The notes under the pieces are model-generated. The model ran no database searches. It was not told where the DNA came from and worked only from the letters and a program-made list of their open reading frames with translations. Source: an uncultured Christensenellaceae bacterium (GTDB taxonomy: Bacteria; Bacillota; Clostridia; Christensenellales; Pumilibacteraceae). Taken from it: 22,459 nucleotides of DNA. Within the stretch, counting starts at the first letter, position 1; each line of letters opens with the position of its first letter. The stretch spans positions 1 through 22,459 of the forward strand of contig CAJUKR010000026.1 in NCBI GenBank assembly GCA_910587025.1, written 5' to 3'. This document shows positions 8,276 to 15,194 of the stretch, piece by piece. The position numbers and the translations under genes were made by a program.

Positions 8276-8791
8276 ATCATTAAGCAACCTGAAGTCGAAA
8301 TCAATCGCAGGATCCGTGACCGCGAAGTGCGCCTTATCGGCGAGGACGGCGAACAGCTCGGTATCATGAGTTCGGACGCCGCAAACAGAATTGCGGACGA
8401 AAAGAATCTCGACCTCGTAAAGATCAGCCCTCAGGCGAACCCGCCCGTGTGCAAGTTGATGGATTACAGTAAGTACAAGTTCGAGAAGTCGAAGAAGGAC
8501 AAAGAAGCGAAAAAAAATCAGAAGCTTAACGAGACGAAAAAGATCTGGCTGTCAATGACGATAGATCAGCACGACCTCGAAACGAAGGCTCGTGCCGCAG
8601 GAAAGTTTGTCGTAGGCGGAAATAAAGTCGAAGTGTCTATTCGCATGAAAGGACGTCAGCAGGCGCATGCGAAATTGGGCATCGAGGTAATGCAGAAGTT
8701 TTACAGTTTGATCGAAGATGTGTGCGTGATCGAAAAATCTCCTCTTGCCGAGGGACGCAACATATTGATGATATTGGCACCAAAAAAATAA
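8276..8791 (+). CDS. infC: Translation initiation factor IF-3
   Basis: IF-3 binds the 30S subunit, prevents premature 50S joining and proofreads the start codon. It has the N-domain (NRRIRDREVRLIGEDGEQLGI, then SPQANPPVCKLMDYSKYKFE), a lysine-rich linker and the C-domain (KFVVGGNKVEVSIRMKGRQQAHAKLG ... EGRNILMILAPKK). I place the start at ATC 8276, with ATT 8279 as the alternative. The Shine-Dalgarno GGAGG (8263-8267) lies 8 and 11 bases before them. The only in-frame ATG (8261) overlaps that GGAGG and has no ribosome-binding site of its own. IF-3 genes classically use AUU or AUC, which lets IF-3 repress its own synthesis by rejecting its own start codon. From ATC the protein has 171 residues, normal for the family. 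First gene of infC-rpmI-rplT. Confidence 0.95.
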   Translation: MIKQPEVEINRRIRDREVRLIGEDGEQLGIMSSDAANRIADEKNLDLVKISPQANPPVCKLMDYSKYKFEKSKKDKEAKKNQKLNETKKIWLSMTIDQHDLETKARAAGKFVVGGNKVEVSIRMKGRQQAHAKLGIEVMQKFYSLIEDVCVIEKSPLAEGRNILMILAPKK

Positions 8792-8810
8792 GTTACGGAG
8801 GACATACATC

Positions 8811-9014
8811 ATGCCTAAAATGAAAAGCCACAGCGGCGCGAAGAAGCGTTTTCGCGTCAGCAAATCCGGCAAAGTAAAACGCAATTTTCAGAATAAGAAT
8901 CATATTCTGACCAAAAAAGACAGTAAGAGAAAAATGAGACTTCGCCAGGGAACTTATCTTGCTTCGGCGGAAGAATCCAAGACGGTAAAAGTTATGCTTC
9001 AGGGCAGGAGGTAA
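8811..9014 (+). CDS. rpmI: 50S ribosomal protein L35
   Basis: A 67-residue, very basic protein of the large subunit. MPKMKSHSGAKKRFRVSKSG is the hallmark L35 N terminus, and the length is normal (64-67). GGAGG sits 9 bases before the ATG, and infC ends 19 bases upstream. The stop codon lies against the Shine-Dalgarno of rplT (AGGAGGTAA), so the two genes are probably coupled. Controlled with its neighbours by the infC leader. Confidence 0.97.
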   Translation: MPKMKSHSGAKKRFRVSKSGKVKRNFQNKNHILTKKDSKRKMRLRQGTYLASAEESKTVKVMLQGRR

Positions 9015-9020
9015 TCGTAT

Positions 9021-9371
9021 ATGAGAATCAAGAGAAGTGTAAACGCATTGAAAAAGCGCAGAAAGATAATGAGACTTTCCAAGGGCTATTTCGGCTCTAA
9101 GTCACGCTCGTACAGAATTGCTCGCGAAGCGGTCATGAAATCGCAGATGTACGCGTTTATCGGTCGTCGCCGCAAGAAAAGAGATTTTCGTAAGCTTTGG
9201 ATCGCCCGTATCAACGCAGCCGCTCGTTTGAACGGTATGTCGTACAGCAAATTTATGCACGGTCTCAAAGTTTCGGGTATCGATCTGAACAGAAAAGTGC
9301 TTGCCGATATTGCGGTAACGGATGCCGCTACTTTCGCCAAACTTGCGGAAAAAGCGAAAGCCGCACAGTAA
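9021..9371 (+). CDS. rplT: 50S ribosomal protein L20
   Basis: A 116-residue L20, an early assembly protein that binds 23S rRNA and, in Firmicutes and Proteobacteria, represses its own operon. It has the basic N-terminal helix (RIKRSVNALKKRRKIMRLSK) and the globular rRNA-binding half (RDFRKLWIARINAAARLNGMSYS). GGAGG lies 9 bases before the ATG, and the start is 6 bases after the rpmI stop. A terminator follows directly. Bases 9039-9057 recur exactly at 13237-13255, downstream of radC. Confidence 0.98.
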   Translation: MRIKRSVNALKKRRKIMRLSKGYFGSKSRSYRIAREAVMKSQMYAFIGRRRKKRDFRKLWIARINAAARLNGMSYSKFMHGLKVSGIDLNRKVLADIAVTDAATFAKLAEKAKAAQ

Positions 9372-9380
9372 ACAAAATAA

Positions 9381-9411
9381 AAACGGAAGCACTTTGTGGC
9401 TTCTGTTTTTA
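9381..9411 (+). terminator. Intrinsic terminator after rplT
   Basis: ACGGAAGC (9383-9390) pairs with GCTTCTGT (9399-9406), with one G-U, followed by a run of five Ts. It closes the infC-rpmI-rplT transcript. Confidence 0.85.
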
Positions 9412-9452
9412 ATATTTCGACATATTTTCGATATTGATATATCAGACATAGT

Positions 9453-10190
9453 ATGATTATTTCATCAAAGGACAACGCTACCGTAAAGTTTGTAAAGAAA
9501 CTTGCCGATAAAAAATTTCGCGACGAATCGCGGAAGTTTGTTGTCGAGGGAATGCGCGGAGTTTGCGATATAATGTCATATGCGCCCGGATTGATCGATT
9601 CGGTGATCGTCAGAGAAGATAAGATCGGCATGTATGCGAATGAACTCGTCGTGACGGATCGCGTGTTCAAAACATTGTGCGAAACGGAGACGTCGCAGGG
9701 CGTTCTCGCCGTCGTGAATATACCGCAGGCGAAACGGATTTCGTGCGATTATGTATTATACCTGGACGGCATACGCGATCCCGGTAATCTCGGCACATTG
9801 ATTCGTACGGCGTGCGCCGCGGGATATAACGATATAATTTTGCGCGGTTGCGCCGATCCGTATTCCGGAAAAACAGTCAGAAGCACTATGTCTGCGATCG
9901 TCAAAGTGAACATTACGACGGCTGAGACCGATGTGGAAGATTTGAAAAAGTCGGGATATACCGTGATCGGTGCGGACATGGGCGGAGAAGATTTATTCGG
10001 CAAAACGTTTTCGGTCGAAAAAGCAAACAAGATATGCATCGTTGTCGGGAGCGAGGCGAACGGTATGAGCGACGAGATCAGGCAGTCATGCGATATTATT
10101 GTCGGCATACCGATGGAAGGCGATATCGAGTCGTTGAACGCCGGCGTAAGCGGCGCGATCATGATGTACAATCTGAAATATAACAAATAA
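9453..10190 (+). CDS. SpoU/TrmH family RNA 2'-O-ribose methyltransferase
   Basis: A 245-residue SPOUT methyltransferase that uses SAM to 2'-O-methylate rRNA or tRNA. It has an N-terminal substrate-binding domain (SSKDNATVKFVKKLADKKFRDE ... FVVEG, an L30e-like fold) and the three SpoU motifs: DPGNLGTLIRTACAAG (about 106-121), IVVGSEANGMSDEI, and IPMEGDIESLNAGVSGAIMMY. The family includes RlmB, TsnR and YsgA; YsgA/RlmB-like is the best guess, but the exact target nucleotide cannot be read from sequence. There is no Shine-Dalgarno before the ATG. A weak -10-like TATATC (9438-9443) with TTTCGA 17 bp upstream would give a very short leader. It starts a tight gene run through yebC, proA and radC. 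Confidence 0.92.
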   Translation: MIISSKDNATVKFVKKLADKKFRDESRKFVVEGMRGVCDIMSYAPGLIDSVIVREDKIGMYANELVVTDRVFKTLCETETSQGVLAVVNIPQAKRISCDYVLYLDGIRDPGNLGTLIRTACAAGYNDIILRGCADPYSGKTVRSTMSAIVKVNITTAETDVEDLKKSGYTVIGADMGGEDLFGKTFSVEKANKICIVVGSEANGMSDEIRQSCDIIVGIPMEGDIESLNAGVSGAIMMYNLKYNK

Positions 10191-10211
10191 CAGAACGAGA
10201 GGTATACAACA

Positions 10212-10943
10212 ATGTCAGGACATTCCAAATGGCACAATATTCAGCAGGCAAAGGGAAAAGCGGACGCCGCGAGAGGCAAGATATTCACTAAAATAGGCCG
10301 TGAGATCGCGGTGGCGGTAAAGGCCGGCGGCGCGGATCCCAATTCCAACGCCGCGCTTCGCGCAGTTATCGATAAGGCCAAGGCAAACAATATGCCTAAA
10401 GACAATATCACACGAAGCATTCAGAAGGCGAGCGGAGAACTCGGGAACATCAATTACGAAAGCATAGTTTATGAAGGATACGGCACGAACGGCGTTGCGA
10501 TTATCGTCGAAGCGCTGACCGATAACAAGAACAGAACAGGCGGCGAAGTCCGTCACATTTTCGACCGTTCGGGCGGAAGTCTCGGCACTACCGGTTGTGT
10601 GTCTTATATGTTCGAAACTTGCGGCGTAATCGAAGTCGAGAAAAAGGCGGGCATGGACGACGACGAAATGATGATGACTGCGCTCGATGCGGGCGCGGAC
10701 GATTTCGACGTAGTCGACGGATATTATGAGATCACCACTTCCGTCGACAAGTTTGTGACCGTGCGCGACGCTCTGACGTCCGCAGGCATAGATTACGCTT
10801 CCGCCGAGCTTGACCGCATTCCTCAGAACACCGTCAGGCTCGAAGCCGAAGACAGAGACAAGTTGCTTAAAATGCTCGACGCATTCGATGATAACGATGA
10901 CGTTCAGAACGTTTATCACAATGCGGAATACGACGAGGAGTAA
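10212..10943 (+). CDS. yebC: YebC/PmpR family protein
   Basis: A 243-residue YebC family protein. The N terminus GHSKWHNIQQAKGKADAARG, then IFTKIGREIAVAVKAGG and NMPKDNITRSIQKASG, are diagnostic, as is the acidic tail. The family was long annotated as transcriptional regulators (PmpR). The mitochondrial relative TACO1 and recent bacterial work point instead to a role in translation, easing ribosome stalling at proline runs. Which role applies here cannot be decided from sequence. It lies 21 bases after the methyltransferase gene and 4 bases before proA, so it is co-transcribed with a proline-synthesis gene. Confidence 0.95.
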   Translation: MSGHSKWHNIQQAKGKADAARGKIFTKIGREIAVAVKAGGADPNSNAALRAVIDKAKANNMPKDNITRSIQKASGELGNINYESIVYEGYGTNGVAIIVEALTDNKNRTGGEVRHIFDRSGGSLGTTGCVSYMFETCGVIEVEKKAGMDDDEMMMTALDAGADDFDVVDGYYEITTSVDKFVTVRDALTSAGIDYASAELDRIPQNTVRLEAEDRDKLLKMLDAFDDNDDVQNVYHNAEYDEE

Positions 10944-10947
10944 TATC

Positions 10948-12186
10948 ATGACCGTAGAGGAAACCTGCAGACTTGCAAAAGATAACGTTGCATATCCCGC
11001 ATTATTGTCTACAGACGATAAGAATAAAATGCTCGGGGTCATTTCGGACGCTCTTTCGTCGAACAGCGCGGCGATTCTTGCCGCAAACGCCAAAGATGTG
11101 GAAAGAGGAAAAGAATTGCCAGCACATCTTATAGACAGACTCAGTCTGTCCGAAGGGCGTATCAAAGATATTTGCGACGGCATAAAAAAACTTGTCGAAC
11201 TGGACGATCCGATCGGTAAGGTGATCGGAAGTTGGATCAATCACGCCGGATTGCAGATAATGAAAGTCGCCGTTCCTCTCGGCGTTGTCGGTATAATATA
11301 CGAAGCGCGTCCGAACGTTACATGCGACGTCATTGCGCTTTGTCTCAAAACCGGCAATGCGGCGGTTTTACGCGGAAGCAAAGACGCGTATACCACAAAC
11401 GCCGCCATAGTAGACGTGATCAAAACCGCATTGAAGGACTCCGGTTACAATCCCGAGTTTATTCAGCTTATTTCCGATACTACGCGCGAAGGGGCTGCCG
11501 ATTTCATGCACTGCGACGAGTACGTTGACGTCCTTATCCCGAGAGGTTCGGCGGCGTTGATACGTACGGTCAAGAAAAATTCTTCCGTTCCTGTCATTGA
11601 AACGGGGGCGGGAAACTGTCACCTTTACGTAGAAAAAACCGCTGATCCTAGTATGGCGGAAACGGTGCTTGTAAACGGCAAACTTCGTCGTCCGAGCGTT
11701 TGCAATGCGCTTGAAAGTATGCTCGTCGATCGCGAGATAGCAGCGCAGGTGCTTCCGACGCTCCTTAAAGCAATGACGGAGAATAACGTAAAAATACACG
11801 GATGCGAAGAAACGTGTGCGATATATCCCGACGCCGTTCCCGCTACGGACGAAGACTACGGCAAAGAGTATCTCGGTTATGAAATATCCTGCAAAGTCGT
11901 AAGCGGTGTGGACGAGGCAATAGCGCACATCAACAAATACGGAACGCATCACAGCGACGCCGTGATCACAACCGACAACGCGATCGCGGAAAAGTTTTTG
12001 CGTGAAGTGGACAGCGCCGCGGTTTATGTGAATGCATCCACGGCATTTACCGACGGATTCGAATACGGCTTCGGCGCGGAGATCGGTATATCGACACAAA
12101 AACTTCATGCGCGCGGACCGATGGGACTCGAGCAGATGACGAGTTATAAATATCAGATTCTCGGCAGGGGACAAGTCAGAAAATGA
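10948..12186 (+). CDS. proA: Glutamate-5-semialdehyde dehydrogenase (gamma-glutamyl phosphate reductase)
   Basis: A 412-residue enzyme of proline synthesis that reduces gamma-glutamyl phosphate to glutamate-5-semialdehyde with NADPH. It has the aldehyde-dehydrogenase fold signatures GVVGIIYEARPNVTCD and RGS, and the ProA motif RRPSVCNALESMLVD with catalytic Cys252. The C-terminal FGAEIGISTQKLHARGPMGLEQMTSYKY is also diagnostic. The start at 10948 has GAGGAG just upstream, at the end of yebC. The frame is open further upstream inside yebC, but that extension is not family-like. The usual partner proB (glutamate kinase) is not next to it; it must lie elsewhere or be missing. The stop overlaps the radC start (ATGA). 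Confidence 0.97.
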   Translation: MTVEETCRLAKDNVAYPALLSTDDKNKMLGVISDALSSNSAAILAANAKDVERGKELPAHLIDRLSLSEGRIKDICDGIKKLVELDDPIGKVIGSWINHAGLQIMKVAVPLGVVGIIYEARPNVTCDVIALCLKTGNAAVLRGSKDAYTTNAAIVDVIKTALKDSGYNPEFIQLISDTTREGAADFMHCDEYVDVLIPRGSAALIRTVKKNSSVPVIETGAGNCHLYVEKTADPSMAETVLVNGKLRRPSVCNALESMLVDREIAAQVLPTLLKAMTENNVKIHGCEETCAIYPDAVPATDEDYGKEYLGYEISCKVVSGVDEAIAHINKYGTHHSDAVITTDNAIAEKFLREVDSAAVYVNASTAFTDGFEYGFGAEIGISTQKLHARGPMGLEQMTSYKYQILGRGQVRK

Positions 12187-13217
12187 GCCTGTTGGACGGC
12201 TATATCAACAAAGCCAAAAGCAATGCGTCGAAAAAGCATTCCGAGAAGTGCGACGATAAAAATGTGAAATACAATCCGCACGAAGGTCACCGCAAACGTA
12301 TGAAAGAACGTTTTCTGCATGATCCGAATTTGCAAACTTTCGCTCCGCACGAGATCCTCGAATTGTTTTTGTTTAACGCCGTACCGAGAAAGGATACCAA
12401 CGGATTGGCGCATCGGCTCATAAAAGAATTCGGTTCTTTCGAAAATGTTTTCGATGCTTCTTTCGAGGATTTGCTTGCCGTCAAAGATATGACCGAAAAC
12501 GCCGCGATGATGATCAAGCAGGCAGTACCCGTAGTAAGCGTATATTCCCGTAATTTTTCTAAGCAACGAACGAAACTCAACAGTGCGTATAAGATCATCA
12601 ACTACTACCGTTCGATTTTCGAAAACAAGCGTTACGAAGAAGTGCATGCAGTATTGCTCGATATTCATGACAAACTGATTACTTCGGTCTGTATAGGCTC
12701 GGGCAATGCTTCGAGCACACTGCTCGATACCGCGAAATTATCTTCCGCCGTTCGAGCCAAAGGCGCGTCGAGAGTTGTTTTGCTTCACAATCATCCCGGA
12801 GGTAATTTGATGCCTTCCGCAACCGATCTTTCGACGACGTGCGGCATTATGATCGAATTGTCGAATTCGGGTAATCAGATTGTGGATCACATAATTTTCG
12901 GACCGGACGGCAAATATTTCAGTTTTTACGAAAACGATCTGATAAAATTACTTACCGCGCGTTGTAACGAATTCTTGAAAATCGACGTTGACGATCTCAT
13001 ACGTGAAAAGAGCGGCGATCATATCGTATATGACGAAACGAAACGCGTTGCTCTCGACGATCGTATGTCCGACGAACTTGCGCATAAGCTTGCGGGCGAG
13101 TGGAAGGAAGCGGAAGATTTTGCGGAAATCGCCGCGAGATTCGGCGACGAAAACGATTGCTCCGTAGGTCGCTATGATGCCGATGCGATATTTTACGAAG
13201 AGCCGTACGGCGATTGA
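12183..13217 (+). CDS. radC: RadC family (UPF0758) JAMM-domain protein with C-terminal extension
   Basis: A 344-residue RadC-like protein; the biochemical role of the family is unsettled despite its name. It has a basic N-terminal tail, a helix-hairpin-helix region (HRKRMKERF ... HEILELFLFNAVPRKDT ... LIKEFGSFENVFDAS), then a JAB1/MPN-type metalloprotease fold with the full JAMM motif: Glu in YEEVHAVLLD, His202-x-His204 (HNHPGG) and Asp215, spaced HxHx10D. The RadC domain ends near residue 255. About 90 more residues, rich in Asp and Glu and ending YEEPYGD, exceed the usual ~225-residue family length. The ATGA overlap with proA shows translational coupling. A shared terminator with lexA follows. 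Confidence 0.93.
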   Translation: MSLLDGYINKAKSNASKKHSEKCDDKNVKYNPHEGHRKRMKERFLHDPNLQTFAPHEILELFLFNAVPRKDTNGLAHRLIKEFGSFENVFDASFEDLLAVKDMTENAAMMIKQAVPVVSVYSRNFSKQRTKLNSAYKIINYYRSIFENKRYEEVHAVLLDIHDKLITSVCIGSGNASSTLLDTAKLSSAVRAKGASRVVLLHNHPGGNLMPSATDLSTTCGIMIELSNSGNQIVDHIIFGPDGKYFSFYENDLIKLLTARCNEFLKIDVDDLIREKSGDHIVYDETKRVALDDRMSDELAHKLAGEWKEAEDFAEIAARFGDENDCSVGRYDADAIFYEEPYGD

Positions 13218-13236
13218 AATCGGAAAAAATAAAAGC

Positions 13237-13255
13237 GTAAACGCATTGAAAAAGC
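13237..13255 (+). repeat. 19-nt exact copy of the rplT 5' coding region
   Basis: GTAAACGCATTGAAAAAGC occurs here and at 9039-9057 inside rplT (codons for VNALKK). Flanking codons are also similar without gaps (AGC/AGT, AAA/AGA, AAA/AAG). It lies in the noncoding gap between the radC stop and the radC/lexA terminator. Confidence 0.7.
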
Positions 13256-13257
13256 AT

Positions 13258-13295
13258 AAAAAAGCGTAACTCGGACGGTTACGCTTTTATTTTTG
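13258..13295. terminator. Bidirectional terminator between radC and lexA
   Basis: AAAAGCGTAAC (13260-13270) pairs perfectly with GTTACGCTTTT (13278-13288), with a 7-base loop. The right flank has a T-rich tail for radC, and the left flank A run gives a U tract for lexA on the other strand. An extra copy of AAAAGCGTAA at 13231-13240 could compete for the right arm. Confidence 0.88.
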
Positions 13296-13302
13296 TCTTA
13301 AA

Positions 13303-13920
13303 TCAAAATTTATCTCTTATAAGTCCGATAACTTTGCCTACGATAGAAACATCTCCTCGGACTATTATCGGTTCGTAATTCTTATTTTCGGGTTGCAGTC
13401 TTATTTTGTCTTGTTCTCTGTAAAACCTTTTTACCGTGGCTTCATCTTCGATCATAGCGACGACTATTTCGCCGTTATCGGCCGTTTCCCGCTTGTCTAC
13501 AACGACCATATCTCCGTCGAGAATGCCCGCATCGATCATGCTGTCGCCCTGAACTTTCAAAAGAAACGGGGAAGTACCGCCGAAAAGATCGGCAGGCAGA
13601 TCAACTGTATCGGTAATATTTTCCACCGCGAGAATGGGCGAGCCGGCAGCGACCTTTCCGACGATCGGAACGGACAACAACGGCGTTGAAGTCGCGCGTC
13701 CCGCGATTTCGATTGCTCTGTTTTTGTACGGATCTCGTTTCAGCAGTCCGGATTGTTCGAGCTTCGATATATGATAAAAAACCGTAGACGTAGATTTGAG
13801 TTTGATCGTGGACGCGATCTCGCGAACGGAAGGCGGAAATCCGTGCTTATCGCTGTATGCGATTATGTAATCGTATACGCGCATGGTCGTTCCGTTCGGT
13901 TTTAATTTTTTATCATTCAT
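13303..13920 (-). CDS. lexA: LexA repressor (SOS response)
   Basis: A 205-residue LexA, normal length. It represses DNA-damage genes until RecA filaments stimulate its self-cleavage. The N-terminal winged helix covers 1-~70 (FPPSVREIASTIKLKSTSTVFYHISKLEQSGLL). The cleavage site is Ala92-Gly93 in GKVAAGSPI, and the catalytic dyad is Ser127 (GDSMIDAGI) and Lys164 (ATVKRF). The start at 13920 is chosen because GGAG lies 7 bases upstream and the protein then begins like other LexA proteins; the longer open frame runs through the promoter. It has its own promoter although the recombinase gene lies just upstream on the same strand. I find no clear consensus SOS box in that promoter. Confidence 0.97.
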   Translation of the reverse strand: MNDKKLKPNGTTMRVYDYIIAYSDKHGFPPSVREIASTIKLKSTSTVFYHISKLEQSGLLKRDPYKNRAIEIAGRATSTPLLSVPIVGKVAAGSPILAVENITDTVDLPADLFGGTSPFLLKVQGDSMIDAGILDGDMVVVDKRETADNGEIVVAMIEDEATVKRFYREQDKIRLQPENKNYEPIIVRGDVSIVGKVIGLIRDKF

Positions 13921-13950
13921 TTTATTTCTCCGAGCCGTTTTCTTTTTGTA

Positions 13951-13980
13951 ATTATAACAAAATTTAATAACTTCGGTCAA
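13951..13980 (-). promoter_or_regulatory. lexA promoter
   Basis: On the minus strand TTGACC (13980-13975) and TATAAT (13956-13951) are separated by 18 bp. The transcript would start near 13944, leaving a leader of about 25 bases that contains the Shine-Dalgarno. Confidence 0.8.
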
Positions 13981-14010
13981 TAAAATATCGAAAATAATCA
14001 AATAAATGTT

Positions 14011-15093
14011 CTAATTTTCTTCTTCAAAATGCTTTGCATCGGCTATTTTTGTTATTTTTGCGGCCTTACGACGGTTTTCTTCGCTCATTTGCGCGTAATG
14101 ACGCTTCGTCGTATTGACATCCGAATGACCGAGTACGTCCGCAACGACATAAATGTCTTCCGTGGCGCGGTATAAATTTGTTGCGTATGTACTTCTGAGT
14201 TTATGCGGCGTGATTTTTTTTAATGGCGCGGCATAGCCGGCGTATTTTTTTACCAAATTTTCTACGGCGCGCACGCCTATGCGCTTTGCCTGCAATGAAT
14301 AAAAAAGTACATCGGGATCGGCAAGAGCGAGTTTTCTGCCGAATTCGGTGCAATCCGACATCTGATCGTCCAACCATTCGAGATAATTTTTTATTGCCGC
14401 AGATGTTTCTTCCGGAAGATACAATATGCTTTTATTGCCGCCTTTGCGTGTTACGGTAAACGAATCGTTCTCGAAATCTATATCCGATTTGTTCAGCCCG
14501 ACAAGTTCGCTGACGCGGATGCCTGTGCCGAGAAATGTATATAATATGGCGAGATCGCGCGCACGCGTAATTTCATTGGATGCGCGCTGTCTGGCGGACA
14601 GGGTATTGCCGTCGGATGCAATGCCTATCAGTCGTCCCACTTCGTCCGATTCCAATCTTATGATGGGTTTGTCATGAATCTTCGGCATATCGACTTTAAG
14701 CGTCACATTCGTCTGAATCAGCTCTTTTTTGAACAAGTATTTATAAAACGATCTGAGCGCGGCGAGTTTGCGTTCTTTTGCTTTGTCACCGCATGAATTT
14801 TTTTTGTTTTCTGTGCGGTACATGGATAAATAATCGATATACCGTTCTATATCATAAGGAGTCAGATGTTCTATGTCTGACAGAGTAATCTCATCGGCGG
14901 GTCTATTAAATTTGTACTTGGAAAGATAGTTCAAAAAGACCTTGATGTCGCGAGTATAATTCAATCGCGTCAATACGGATGTTCTGGACGATATACCTAT
15001 TATGAACTGTCCGACATATTCCGGCAATTCCGATAATAAACAATCGATTTTGTGCAGATTTATTTCGTCGCGTGTCTGAAAATAGTTTTCCAT
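14011..15093 (-). CDS. XerS-like tyrosine recombinase
   Basis: A 360-residue tyrosine recombinase. It has an N-terminal SAM-like core-binding domain (~1-140) and a catalytic domain with all active residues: Arg193 (GTGIRVSEL), Lys217/221 (RKGGNK), His297 and Arg300 (PHKLRSTYA), His323 (LGHSDVNTTK) and Tyr333. It is longer than XerC/XerD (~300) and matches the length of single-recombinase types XerS and XerH (~355). It resembles XerS as I recall it: KIDxL...LPEYV near the start, an RxRASN segment before RARDLAI, and VTRKGG. Translation should start at ATG 15093, the predicted first base of the mRNA. A palindromic dif-like site lies just upstream. Likely role: chromosome dimer resolution. lexA lies 90 bases downstream. 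Confidence 0.9.
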   Translation of the reverse strand: MENYFQTRDEINLHKIDCLLSELPEYVGQFIIGISSRTSVLTRLNYTRDIKVFLNYLSKYKFNRPADEITLSDIEHLTPYDIERYIDYLSMYRTENKKNSCGDKAKERKLAALRSFYKYLFKKELIQTNVTLKVDMPKIHDKPIIRLESDEVGRLIGIASDGNTLSARQRASNEITRARDLAILYTFLGTGIRVSELVGLNKSDIDFENDSFTVTRKGGNKSILYLPEETSAAIKNYLEWLDDQMSDCTEFGRKLALADPDVLFYSLQAKRIGVRAVENLVKKYAGYAAPLKKITPHKLRSTYATNLYRATEDIYVVADVLGHSDVNTTKRHYAQMSEENRRKAAKITKIADAKHFEEEN

Positions 15094-15099
15094 AAACAA

Positions 15100-15127
15100 A
15101 TTATATCAAATATTGTCGTGTGTGTCA
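15100..15127 (-). promoter_or_regulatory. Leaderless promoter of the tyrosine recombinase gene
   Basis: On the minus strand TTGACA (15127-15122), 17 bp, TATAAT (15105-15100), then 6 bases (TTGTTT) and the ATG at 15093. Normal spacing puts the transcript start on the A of ATG. There is no Shine-Dalgarno. Confidence 0.82.
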
Positions 15128-15141
15128 AGTCCCCGGGCAAC

Positions 15142-15169
15142 TATTCGTAAAAGCTGACTTTTGCGAATA
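15142..15169. other. Candidate dif-like Xer recombination site
   Basis: Two 11-bp arms, TATTCGTAAAA (15142-15152) and TTTTGCGAATA (15159-15169), flank a 6-bp centre GCTGAC (15153-15158). The arms are inverted copies with one mismatch, and the symmetry runs 2 bp further out on each side (15140-15171) and 1 bp into the centre. This is the 11-6-11 plan of dif sites, with AAAA/TTTT inner ends. It lies 15 bp upstream of the recombinase gene's -35 box. No T tract follows on either strand, so it is not an intrinsic terminator. Confidence 0.6.
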
Positions 15170-15194
15170 GTATGTGATATATCGAGACAGTGCC

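Noticed and set aside
10810..10947. Upstream in-frame extension of proA
   Set aside because: It overlaps the end of yebC, is not ProA-like, and the ATG at 10948 has a good ribosome-binding site and a family-typical N terminus.
15140..15171. The palindrome read as an intrinsic terminator for the YgjP-like gene
   Set aside because: No T tract follows on either strand; after the hairpin the minus strand reads TTGCCCGGGG.
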